Assembly: GCA_007129775.1 (NCBI GenBank)
Contig: SKUV01000031.1
Location: forward strand, 1 to 14,201
Direction of reading: 5' to 3'
DNA from: Paracoccaceae bacterium
Lineage (GTDB): Bacteria; Pseudomonadota; Alphaproteobacteria; Rhodobacterales; Rhodobacteraceae
DNA: 14,201 bases
Positions 7,339-14,201 of the stretch are shown here, in pieces. The notes under the pieces are model-generated. The model saw only the letters and a program-made list of their open reading frames with translations. It was not told the DNA's origin and did not search any database. A program made the translations under genes and the position numbers. Within the stretch, counting starts at the first letter, position 1. Each line of letters opens with the position of its first letter.

Positions 7339-8775
7339 TCAGATCCGGAGCAGTTGTTGCAGCATCTCGTCCGCCGCCCGGATCACCCGGGCATTGGCGG
7401 CATAGGCGCGTTCGATCAGCAGAAGCGTCTGCAGTTCGGTGTCGGTATCGATTGCGTCCTGCGCCGCAGCCTCGCCCAGCGCCTCGAGCCTGCCGGCGGT
7501 ATGGGCGCCCTGCCGTTCGGCAGCAAGCGCCCGACCTGCCAGCGCGGAGGCCAGATCGGCGGCATGGGTGGCCAGCGTCCGGGCGCCCGTCGCCGCTGCG
7601 CCCGGCGGGGTTGGCTGGCTGTGCCCGAGGGCATCGGCCAGCTTCAGAAGCCCCGTGGCATCGCCCGGCGGGCCGGGGCTTGTGGCGCCAAGCCCGTCGC
7701 GCAGCCGCCAGAGCGCCCCGCCCGCGGCCGGATCGGCCAGAGCATTGAGGCGCAGCCGTCCCGCCAGCCCCGGAGCTGGTGGCGCGCCGAGGCCGGCGCC
7801 CGCATCGGTCAGAAGCCCCGGAGCGCCCGGCGCGAGGGTCGGATCTGCGGCGGGCGCGGAGAGGCGCCCGGCCAGATCGGCGGCCAGCGCGTCGAGCCAG
7901 TCCTGCGCTTCGGGGGCGAGGCTGTCACGGATTTCAAGATCCGCACCGAGACTGCCGCCGGCGAGCGTTGCCGTTGCCACCGGGCGGCCGTTGACGGCCA
8001 GCCCCGACAGGGCGCCGTTGTCCTGCGTCATCGCTGCGTCGATCACGGGTGTCGCCGTGAATTCGATCCGTGCCGCGCGCGCCTCCAGCAGCATCACGCC
8101 GCTTTCGGTATAGAGCACCACCTGCCCGAAGGGCCGGTCGATCTGGCGCAGGGGTATGATCTCGGCGATGCCGTCGATCACCTTCTGGCGCTGGTCCATC
8201 TGGGCACTGGCGGGCTGGCCTGCCGAGGACAGTCGCAGGATCTCGCGGTTGAGTTGCTCGACCTGCCCGAGCGCGGTGTTGAGCCGGTCGACCTGCCCCG
8301 CGATATTCCGGTCGGCGCCCTGACGGGCGGCGCGGACCGCGTCCGAGGCGGTGGCGAAGGCCCCTGTCACCGTCTGCGCCGCGTCGAGAACTCCGGCGAG
8401 TGCAGCCCCGCTTTCGGGTCGTGCGCTCGCTGCGATCAGGGCGCTTTCCAGCCCGGCGATTGCATCGGTCAGCCCGCGCCCGTCGCCGGAGGTGCCGATG
8501 GCGGCGGTGATCCCGGCATGGAAATCGGCGGTGGTCTGCGCTGCGGCCGCCCCTGCCCTGGCCTGCCGCTGATCGGCCAGCAGCGCCTGATCGACGATCC
8601 GCCGCTCCGCCTCGACCCGCACGCCACCACCCACAGGTGCCACCGACAGCGCGACCTCGCGCCGGCCATAGCCTTCGGTCATCGCATTGGCGATGTTGGA
8701 CGAGACCGCCGCGGCCTGCCGCGAGGTCGCGGCCAGCCCGGACATGGCCGCGCCGAGGGCCGCGCCGATGCTCAT
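7339..8775 (-). CDS. flgK: Flagellar hook-associated protein FlgK (HAP1)
   Basis: FlgK is the first junction ring, sitting directly on the hook. The 478-aa protein has the N-terminal axial-protein signature SNIANAMTEGYGRR (residues 26-39) and the C-terminal axial helix ERAYAANARVIRAADEML (455-472), which together form the D0 coiled coil. The centre, roughly residues 300-400, is unusually rich in Ala, Gly and Pro, a low-complexity stretch rather than the large folded domains of enterobacterial FlgK. The start at 8775 puts the rod motif at the expected distance. That ATG overlaps the TGA of a 37-codon ORF (ATGA), and its own Shine-Dalgarno is poor, so translation probably relies on coupling. 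The last codons match the end of FlgE at both protein and DNA level. Confidence 0.92.
   Translation of the reverse strand: MSIGAALGAAMSGLAATSRQAAAVSSNIANAMTEGYGRREVALSVAPVGGGVRVEAERRIVDQALLADQRQARAGAAAAQTTADFHAGITAAIGTSGDGRGLTDAIAGLESALIAASARPESGAALAGVLDAAQTVTGAFATASDAVRAARQGADRNIAGQVDRLNTALGQVEQLNREILRLSSAGQPASAQMDQRQKVIDGIAEIIPLRQIDRPFGQVVLYTESGVMLLEARAARIEFTATPVIDAAMTQDNGALSGLAVNGRPVATATLAGGSLGADLEIRDSLAPEAQDWLDALAADLAGRLSAPAADPTLAPGAPGLLTDAGAGLGAPPAPGLAGRLRLNALADPAAGGALWRLRDGLGATSPGPPGDATGLLKLADALGHSQPTPPGAAATGARTLATHAADLASALAGRALAAERQGAHTAGRLEALGEAAAQDAIDTDTELQTLLLIERAYAANARVIRAADEMLQQLLRI
7358..7410. repeat. Paralogous direct repeat, copy in flgK 3' end
   Basis: These 53 bases match 8937-8989 in flgE at 43 of 53 positions without gaps. 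They encode the shared C-terminal axial helix (RAYxxNAKVIxxADEMLQ type). The likeness reflects common descent of the axial proteins plus strong constraint. It is a conserved coding repeat, not a mobile element. Confidence 0.7.
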
Positions 8776-8885
8776 GGCACAAGCGCCTTCGGGCCAGCGG
8801 GCGCGGCCCGACCAAGGGCGTCCACCGGGCCGGCGGGCGGCTCCGGGGCGGGATGGGCCGTCGCGCCGTGATCAGGGTCGGACAT
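8772..8885 (-). CDS. Small 37-aa ORF coupled to flgK, function unknown
   Basis: Between flgE and flgK, an ATG at 8885 opens a 37-codon frame rich in Pro and Ala (begins MSDPDHGATAHP, ends GPKALVP). It has a GGGAG Shine-Dalgarno (8893-8897) 7 bases upstream, better than that of flgK itself. Its TGA overlaps the flgK ATG in an ATGA junction. It starts 26 bases after the flgE stop. Third codon positions are mostly G or C, like the neighbours. There is no signal peptide, membrane segment or cysteine, and I recognise no family. It may be a real small protein or a coupling ORF whose translation delivers ribosomes to flgK. The layout is seen directly; expression is inferred. Confidence 0.45.
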   Translation of the reverse strand: MSDPDHGATAHPAPEPPAGPVDALGRAAPAGPKALVP

Positions 8886-8911
8886 AAGGCTGCTCCCGTC
8901 GTCAGGCGCGC

Positions 8912-10231
8912 TCAGCGCTTGATATTGGTGGTTTCCTGCAACATCTCGTCCGCGGTCTGGATGACCTTGGCGTTGGAGGAATAGGCGCGCTGGGTCTGGA
9001 TCATCTGGGTCAGTTCCGCGGCCACGTCGGTGGCCGATTCCTCGCGCGCATAGCCCACCATCGCCCCGGTCGGCCCGTCGCCCGCGTTCCACAGGAAGAA
9101 CGGCCCCGATTGCACCGAGACCCGATAGGCCTGATTGCTGAGCGGGATGAGGCCGTTGGGATTGGGTACATCTACCAAGGGCACCTGAAACAGCGTGCGC
9201 GTGAAGCCGGCATCATAGAGGGCGCGCACGAAGCCTTCTGCATCCACGTCGATGGCGACGAGATTGCCGACCGGTGCGCCGTTCTTCGACACCAGCACCG
9301 GTTCGAACCGGTCAGAGACCTGTGTCAGGCCGAAGCGGCCGCCAAGCTCTCCGATATCGATCTCCAGCGGGCGCCCGCCCTCCACCTGCACGCCGATCCG
9401 GCCCGTTGCCGGGTCATAGGCGGTGCCCGGCCCGCCGGGGGCGAGGGCCACCGAACTCAGCGTGCCGCCGAGGGTCGGGCCATCGTCGAAGCCCAGCACG
9501 AAACGGCCGACCACCGCGTCGTCGCTGGCCGAATCGCGGATCGTCATTGTCCATTCGTTGGAAGAGCCGGTTGCCGGCACTGTCGGCTCGAATGTCATGT
9601 GCAGGGATTCCGAGGTGCCGAGATTGGCGAAATACTCGACCGAAAGCTCCTGCGTCACGCCATTGCTGTCGGCGCGGGTGCCGGTGGCCGGCAGGTTGAT
9701 GCCCAGCCGCACCTCCGTCGAGGGGTTGGCGGCGAACTGGTTGGTGTTCACGTTCACCGGCTGCAGGCCGGCGGTCGTGTCACGCGGTAGCGGAGGGATC
9801 GTGCCGTCGGGATTCGCGGCCCAGCCCAGCAGCACCTGCCCCGATTCGGTGCGCAGGGTGCCGTCGCTGTCGGGGCGGAAAGAGCCGGTGGTCATCAGCA
9901 TCAGCGGCAGTGTGCCGTTGTTGTTGTCCACCGCGATGCCCGGGGTCACCGGCAGCATTCCGCGCCCGTTCACCGCCAGATCGGTCGGGTTGTTGGTGGA
10001 GATCAGCGGGCCGCGCTGGTCGATCAGCCGGCTTGTGGTCGCGCGCACGCCACCGGCGGAATAGATGCCCTGCGTGCCCCCGCCCTGCACCACAACCGAC
10101 TGGAAATCGGTGCGTGCGCGCTTGTAGCCGAAGGTGGCGGAATTGGCGATGTTGTCGGAAATCGTGGCCAGCCGCGCGGCATTCGCGTTCAGCCCGGCAA
10201 CGCCTGCGTTGAGCGATGAAGAAATTGTCAT
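8912..10231 (-). CDS. flgE: Flagellar hook protein FlgE
   Basis: FlgE polymerises into the curved hook that joins the rod to the filament, after export by the flagellar type III system. The 439-aa protein starts with the rod/hook axial motif (LNAGVAGLNANAARLATISD, residues 7-26, then NIANSATFGYKR) and ends with the matching helix QRAYSSNAKVIQTADEML (414-431). Between them lie beta-rich hook domains with LAVNGRGM-type and DVDAEGFV-type blocks. The start at 10231 is chosen because homology begins at MTISSSLNAG and GAAAGG (10238-10243) lies 6 bases upstream. An ATG at 10270 would add 13 charged, unrelated residues. It is the first gene of the minus-strand flagellar run, facing glgP across a divergent region with a CtrA-like box. 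FlgG/FlgF rod proteins share the terminal motifs, but size and position next to flgK favour FlgE. Confidence 0.94.
   Translation of the reverse strand: MTISSSLNAGVAGLNANAARLATISDNIANSATFGYKRARTDFQSVVVQGGGTQGIYSAGGVRATTSRLIDQRGPLISTNNPTDLAVNGRGMLPVTPGIAVDNNNGTLPLMLMTTGSFRPDSDGTLRTESGQVLLGWAANPDGTIPPLPRDTTAGLQPVNVNTNQFAANPSTEVRLGINLPATGTRADSNGVTQELSVEYFANLGTSESLHMTFEPTVPATGSSNEWTMTIRDSASDDAVVGRFVLGFDDGPTLGGTLSSVALAPGGPGTAYDPATGRIGVQVEGGRPLEIDIGELGGRFGLTQVSDRFEPVLVSKNGAPVGNLVAIDVDAEGFVRALYDAGFTRTLFQVPLVDVPNPNGLIPLSNQAYRVSVQSGPFFLWNAGDGPTGAMVGYAREESATDVAAELTQMIQTQRAYSSNAKVIQTADEMLQETTNIKR
8937..8989. repeat. Paralogous direct repeat, copy in flgE 3' end
   Basis: This is the partner of 7358-7410 in flgK: the same orientation, 43 of 53 bases identical, no gaps. 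It encodes the FlgE C-terminal axial helix. The two copies are about 1.58 kb apart with flgK between them. Confidence 0.7.
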
Positions 10232-10273
10232 CCTGCGCCTTTCTGCTGCAAGAGGGTCGTCCTGCCGCACAGG

Positions 10274-10285
10274 CTTGGCGCCAAG
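10274..10285. promoter_or_regulatory. Perfect 12-bp palindrome CTTGGCGCCAAG
   Basis: This sequence is identical to its own reverse complement. It lies 42 bases upstream of the flgE start and 3 bases from the CtrA-like box, on the flgE side. Its place downstream of an activator-type site suits an operator for a dimeric repressor, but no regulator can be named from sequence alone. Confidence 0.35.
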
Positions 10286-10288
10286 GGC

Positions 10289-10303
10289 TTAACATGGCGC
10301 TAA
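10289..10303. promoter_or_regulatory. Near-consensus CtrA box (TTAA-N7-CTAA)
   Basis: TTAA (10289-10292) and CTAA (10300-10303) are separated by exactly 7 bases, one mismatch from the alphaproteobacterial CtrA site TTAA-N7-TTAA. AT-rich tetramers are scarce in this GC-rich window, which makes chance less likely. It lies 57 bases upstream of the flgE start. CtrA is a known activator of flagellar genes in many alphaproteobacteria, so flgE is the likely target. The divergent glgP gene could also be affected. Confidence 0.55.
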
Positions 10304-10458
10304 TGGAGTTGCGGAAAACCGCTTGTCATGCGTGACCGGGGCACCACATGCCAACGCCGGACGACAACAGCCGGGTCTCGGGCGGGCTTGCCATCGGGCG
10401 GCGGGTGCTGCCATGGCTCGGGCGCTTGCCGGGGATGGCCGGGGGCGACGGGCAAAGC

Positions 10459-10463
10459 GGAGA
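10459..10463 (+). promoter_or_regulatory. Shine-Dalgarno deciding the glgP start
   Basis: GGAGA lies 7 bases before ATG 10471. The upstream in-frame ATG at 10348 has only a GGGG run and no typical site. This favours the shorter GlgP. Confidence 0.6.
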
Positions 10464-10470
10464 ATGGCGC

Positions 10471-12846
10471 ATGTCGAGCGAAGACCTGAAAGTGGCGGTG
10501 CTGCACCACCTTCACTACAGCTTGGGGAAGGACCTTCCCAATGCCACGACATATGACATTCGGATGGCTCTCACGCTGTCCGTGCGCGACCGGATCGTGA
10601 CGCCGTGGTTCGAGGCGACGCGCGCCACCTACGCGGCACAGGCCAAGCGTGTCTATTATCTGTCGATGGAGTTTCTGATCGGCCGGTTGCTGGAGGATGC
10701 GATCACCAATCTTGGCCTGATGGACGCGGCGCGGGCGGCGACCGAGGCGCTGGGCTTCGACCCGGTCGCGGTGGTCGCGGACGAGCCCGACGCGGCGCTG
10801 GGCAATGGCGGGCTGGGGCGACTCGCGGCCTGTTTCCTCGATTCGATGTCGACGCTCGGCTGCCCCGGCTACGGCTATGGCATCCGCTATGAACACGGGC
10901 TGTTCAAGCAATCCTTCGATGCCGAGGGCCGTCAGCTCGAAGCGCCCGAGGATTGGCTGCGCCAGAAACACGGCTGGGAATTCGCGCGGCCGGAGGCGGC
11001 CTTTACCATCGGCTTCGGCGGCGCGGTGCACGAGGAGGGCGCGCGTGCCGTCTGGACGCCCGCCGATGCCGTGATCGCGCAGGCCTTCGACACGCCGGTG
11101 ATCGGCTGGAAAGGACGCTGGGCGAATACGCTCCGGCTCTGGGGGGCGCTGCCGCTGGAGGGGTTCGATCTGGCGGCCTTCAACCGGGGCGACTATGCGG
11201 CGGCGGCGGAGCCGGAGGCGCTGGCCCGGACCATCAGTCGCGTGCTTTATCCCGACGACACCACCGAGCGCGGGCGCGAATTGCGGCTGCGGCAGGAGTT
11301 CTTTTTCACCGCCGCCGCGCTGCGCGACATCCTGCGCCGCCACATGGCGAGCGGCCTCGATCTGCCTGCCCTGCCGCGCCACGCGGCGATCCAGCTCAAC
11401 GATACCCACCCGGCCATCGCCGGGCCCGAGATGGTGCGGCTGCTGCATGACGATCACGGGCTGGAATTCGCCGACAGCGTCGAGATCGCCCGGGCCTGCC
11501 TCGGCTATACCAACCACACGCTCATGCCCGAGGCGTTGGAGCGCTGGTCCGAAGGGCTGATGGCAGAGGTTCTGCCGCGGCATCTTCAGATCATCGCCCG
11601 CATCGACGAGGCCCATGCCCGCGCCCACCCGGAGCGCCGAAGCGCCATTCTGGGTGATGGCGAGGTGCGGATGGGGGAATTGTCCTTTGTTATGGCGCAC
11701 AAGGTCAACGGCGTCTCGGCGCTGCACAGCGATCTGGTCAAATCCACCGTTTTCGCCGATCTGCACGGGCTGCACCCCGACCGGATCGTGAACCAGACCA
11801 ACGGTGTGACGCCGCGGCGCTGGATTCTCGGCGCCAACCCGGGCCTTAGCCGGCTGGTGACCGAAGCGATCGGCCCGGGCTGGATCGACGATCTGGAGCA
11901 GTTGCAGCGCCTCGAGCCATTCGCCGATGATGCGGGCTTCATCGACGCCTTCGCCCGGGCGAAGCGGGACAACAAGGCGGCGCTGTCGGATTGGCTGCGC
12001 GAGACGCAAGGCATCGCGGTGGACCCGCTGGCGATGTTCGATGTGCAGATCAAGCGTATCCACGAATACAAGCGCCAGCACATGAACATGCTCGAGACCA
12101 TCGCGCTCTGGAACGACATGCGCGACGACCCGGGCGCGGATTGGGTGCCGCGAGTGCGCATCTTCGGCGGCAAGGCCGCCCCGGGCTATGTCATGGCCAA
12201 GGAGATCATCCACCTGATCAATTCGGTCGCGCGGGTGATGAATGCCGATCCCGCGACGCAGGCGCGGCTGCGGGTGGTCTTTGCGCCCAATTACAACGTC
12301 TCCATGGCCGAAAGGCTGATCCCGGCGGCCGATCTGTCGGAACAGATCTCCACCGCCGGCAAAGAGGCCTCGGGCACAGGCAACATGAAATTCACGATGA
12401 ATGGCGCGCTGACGATCGGCACACTGGATGGCGCCAATGTGGAGATTCGCGAGCGTGTCGGGGCCGAGAACTTCTTTCTGTTCGGCATGACCGCCGAAGA
12501 GGTGGACGCGCGGCGCGCGCAGCCCGATCACGCGGCGCAGGCCATCGCCGAATCGCCCCGGCTGGCGCGCGCGCTCGAGCAGATCGCCGCGGGGGCGTTT
12601 TCGGGCGGCGACGGGGGGTGCTTTGCCGGGCTGGTCGAAAACCTGCGCCACCACGATTATTTCACCGTCTGCGCGGATTTCGACAGCTATGCCGAGGCGC
12701 AGCGCCGTGTCGATGCCGCCTATGCCGATCCGAAGGGCTGGATACGGATGGCGGTTCTGAACACCGCGCGGTCCGGCTGGTTCTCGTCGGATCGCACGAT
12801 CCGGGGGTATATGGCCGATATCTGGGGTGTTGCGCCCATGATCTGA
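10471..12846 (+). CDS. glgP: Glycogen (alpha-glucan) phosphorylase
   Basis: GlgP splits terminal alpha-1,4 bonds of glycogen with phosphate to give glucose-1-phosphate, using pyridoxal phosphate. Family blocks follow in order: YYLSMEFLIGR, LGNGGLGRLAACFLDS (from residue 110), NDTHPA (310), NQTNGVTPRRW (441), FDVQIKRIHEYKRQ (523), and EASGTGNMKF with the PLP-binding Lys640. The 791-aa form starting at 10471 begins just before family homology (MSSEDLKVAVLHHL) and has a good ribosome site. The same frame is open back to ATG 10348, which would add 41 Gly/Arg-rich residues without family likeness. The gene is divergent from flgE and is followed after 83 bases by glgB, so the two probably form one operon. 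All key residues are intact. Maltodextrin phosphorylase is an alternative, but the glgB neighbour favours glycogen. Confidence 0.95.
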   Translation: MSSEDLKVAVLHHLHYSLGKDLPNATTYDIRMALTLSVRDRIVTPWFEATRATYAAQAKRVYYLSMEFLIGRLLEDAITNLGLMDAARAATEALGFDPVAVVADEPDAALGNGGLGRLAACFLDSMSTLGCPGYGYGIRYEHGLFKQSFDAEGRQLEAPEDWLRQKHGWEFARPEAAFTIGFGGAVHEEGARAVWTPADAVIAQAFDTPVIGWKGRWANTLRLWGALPLEGFDLAAFNRGDYAAAAEPEALARTISRVLYPDDTTERGRELRLRQEFFFTAAALRDILRRHMASGLDLPALPRHAAIQLNDTHPAIAGPEMVRLLHDDHGLEFADSVEIARACLGYTNHTLMPEALERWSEGLMAEVLPRHLQIIARIDEAHARAHPERRSAILGDGEVRMGELSFVMAHKVNGVSALHSDLVKSTVFADLHGLHPDRIVNQTNGVTPRRWILGANPGLSRLVTEAIGPGWIDDLEQLQRLEPFADDAGFIDAFARAKRDNKAALSDWLRETQGIAVDPLAMFDVQIKRIHEYKRQHMNMLETIALWNDMRDDPGADWVPRVRIFGGKAAPGYVMAKEIIHLINSVARVMNADPATQARLRVVFAPNYNVSMAERLIPAADLSEQISTAGKEASGTGNMKFTMNGALTIGTLDGANVEIRERVGAENFFLFGMTAEEVDARRAQPDHAAQAIAESPRLARALEQIAAGAFSGGDGGCFAGLVENLRHHDYFTVCADFDSYAEAQRRVDAAYADPKGWIRMAVLNTARSGWFSSDRTIRGYMADIWGVAPMI

Positions 12847-12929
12847 GGGCGATTGGCCGGCCCTATGCCGGGTGCCGACAGGCCCTTATGGCCGGTTGTC
12901 TTTCGCCCTCAAGCGCCTAAGCTCGTGCC

Positions 12930-14201
12930 ATGACTTCGAGCAAGATCCCTCCGCCCCCGTTTGCGGTTTCCGCGGCAGATGCCGCCGCCGTGCTGGAGGG
13001 GCGGCTTGATGATCCTTTCGCGGTGCTCGGGCCGTACCATCGCGGGCGGGCGGGTGACCTTCTGGCCTTCGATCCGAATGCAAGCTGGATGGAGGCGCGG
13101 CTGGGGCAGGAGACCTTGCCAATGGCGGCGCTGCCTGCAGCGCCGGGGCTTTTCGCCGCACGCATCCCGCCCGGGGCGGCCTATCGCTTGCGCGCCGGTG
13201 ACGGCACCCGGCAATGGGATTGCGACGATCCCTACCGCTTTGGCCCGGTTCTGGGCGAGATGGACGAATACCTGCTGGCCGAAGGCACCCACAACAGGCT
13301 CTGGCACGCGCTGGGCGCTCATGTGATGGTGCACGAGGGGGTGTCGGGCACCCATTTCGCGGTCTGGGCGCCGAACGCGCGCCGGGTCTCGGTGGTGGGC
13401 GATTTCAACGCTTGGGATGGCCGGCGCGCGCCAATGCGCCGTCGCGGTGCCGGCGGGGTCTGGGAGATATTCTTGCCCGGCATCGCCGAGGGCGCGGCCT
13501 ACCGCTACGAGATCGTGGCCCCCGACGGCACGCGCCTGCCCGGCAAGGCCGATCCGGTGGGCTTCGGCTCGCAGCATCCGCCGGAAAACGCCTCGGTCGT
13601 GCGCGACATCACCGGCTACGGCTGGGACGATGGCGACTGGATGGCCAGCCGGGCCGCGCGCAACAGCCGCACGGCGCCGATTTCGATCTACGAGGTGCAC
13701 CTGCCGTCATGGCGACGCCCCGGCGGCATGCGCCCGATTTCCTATGTGGAGGCGGCGCGCGATCTGGTGGATTACGCCCATGACATGGGTTTCACCCATA
13801 TCGAGCTTTTGCCGATCAGCGAACACCCCTTTGACGGTTCGTGGGGTTACCAGCCCGTCGGTCTCTTCGCCCCCACGATCCGCCACGGCCCGCCCCATGA
13901 ATTCCGCGATCTGGTGGAGGCCGCCCACCGCAAGGGGCTGGGCATCATCCTCGACTGGGTGCCGGCGCATTTCCCCGCCGATCCGCACGGGCTGGCCCGT
14001 TTCGACGGCACCGCGCTTTACGAACATGCCGACCCGCGAGAGGGCTATCACCCCGACTGGAACACGCTGATCTACAATTTCGGCCGCGCCGAAGTGGCGA
14101 ATTTCCTGACCGCCAATGCGCTCTACTGGCTTGAGGAATACCATGTGGACGGGCTGCGCGTGGATGCCGTGGCCTCGATGCTCTACCGCGACTATTCGCG
14201 C
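12930..14201 (+). CDS. glgB: 1,4-alpha-glucan branching enzyme, N-terminal part
   Basis: GlgB cuts alpha-1,4 glucan chains and rejoins them as alpha-1,6 branches in glycogen (GH13 family). 424 codons are visible before the right edge. Residues about 20-110 form the N-terminal domain (DDPFAVLGPYH). Residues about 125-210 are the carbohydrate-binding CBM48 domain (THFAVWAPNARRVSVVGDFN). The catalytic barrel begins near IYEVHLPSWRR (253-263). It shows ELLPISEHPFDGSWGYQPVG, region I DWVPAHF (342-348), and region II DGLRVDAVASM with nucleophile Asp412. The catalytic Glu lies beyond the edge. An in-frame TAA at 12918-12920 makes ATG 12930 the first possible ATG. Its ribosome site is weak, so coupling to glgP may help. 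The family often has Gly where Ala346 stands in region I; this is minor. Confidence 0.95.
   Translation, partial: MTSSKIPPPPFAVSAADAAAVLEGRLDDPFAVLGPYHRGRAGDLLAFDPNASWMEARLGQETLPMAALPAAPGLFAARIPPGAAYRLRAGDGTRQWDCDDPYRFGPVLGEMDEYLLAEGTHNRLWHALGAHVMVHEGVSGTHFAVWAPNARRVSVVGDFNAWDGRRAPMRRRGAGGVWEIFLPGIAEGAAYRYEIVAPDGTRLPGKADPVGFGSQHPPENASVVRDITGYGWDDGDWMASRAARNSRTAPISIYEVHLPSWRRPGGMRPISYVEAARDLVDYAHDMGFTHIELLPISEHPFDGSWGYQPVGLFAPTIRHGPPHEFRDLVEAAHRKGLGIILDWVPAHFPADPHGLARFDGTALYEHADPREGYHPDWNTLIYNFGRAEVANFLTANALYWLEEYHVDGLRVDAVASMLYRDYSR

Noticed and set aside
7132..8871. 579-codon plus-strand ORF opposite flgK
   Set aside because: It is antisense to a well-supported axial protein, and its composition is typical of a shadow frame.
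10271..10300. Possible sigma-54 promoter for flgE or glgP (TTGGCGC region)
   Set aside because: The GG-N10-GC spacing required for -24/-12 elements is not met on either strand.
10311..10322. GCGG-AAAA-CCGC inverted repeat near the glgP leader
   Set aside because: Only 4 bp of stem, common by chance in this composition.
10300..12654. 784-codon minus-strand ORF opposite glgP
   Set aside because: It lies entirely antisense to a complete, conserved glycogen phosphorylase. The translation is Arg/His/Gly-rich and resembles no protein; it is an expected artefact of high GC at third positions.
12847..12929. GGCCGG repeats between glgP and glgB as a terminator
   Set aside because: Pairing needs a 27-base loop, there is no T-tract, and the two genes are expected to be co-transcribed.

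Overview
The window is GC-rich, gene-dense bacterial chromosome. It most likely comes from an alphaproteobacterium of the Rhodobacteraceae/Paracoccaceae kind. The reasons are an alphaproteobacterial-type dihydrolipoamide dehydrogenase, the short divergent FlgE/FlgK/FlgL/FlgI proteins in that gene order, a CtrA-like box in front of the flagellar genes, and a glgP-glgB glycogen pair. This assignment is inferred from protein resemblance and gene order, without a database search.

Layout. 1-401 (+) is the 3' end of lpxK (lipid A 4'-kinase), cut by the left edge. It converges on a minus-strand block: lpd (423-1817), a DUF924 gene (1930-2526), an MFS transporter (2665-3939) and a small secreted protein of unknown function (4147-4590). 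4591-5214 is the only stretch above 300 bases without a convincing gene. 5215-10231 (-) is a compact flagellar operon, transcribed flgE > 37-codon small ORF > flgK > flgL > flgI. It encodes the hook, the two hook-filament junction proteins and the P-ring. Transcribed divergently are glgP (glycogen phosphorylase, 10471-12846) and glgB (branching enzyme, from 12930 and cut by the right edge).

How the genes work together. The flagellar genes supply the outer parts of one flagellum, but rod, motor, export and filament genes are not in the window. GlgP releases glucose-1-phosphate from glycogen and GlgB makes its alpha-1,6 branches, so the pair begins a glycogen operon. Lpd is the E3 flavoprotein shared by 2-oxoacid dehydrogenase complexes. 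The flagellar and glycogen operons share a divergent control region holding a near-consensus CtrA box (10289-10303) beside a perfect 12-bp palindrome (10274-10285).

I found no phage, insertion sequence, CRISPR array, tRNA or rRNA, and no clearly new biological system. The best leads are the CtrA-box/palindrome control region, the coupled 37-codon ORF in front of flgK, the unassigned gap, and the separation of the flgEKLI block from other flagellar genes.
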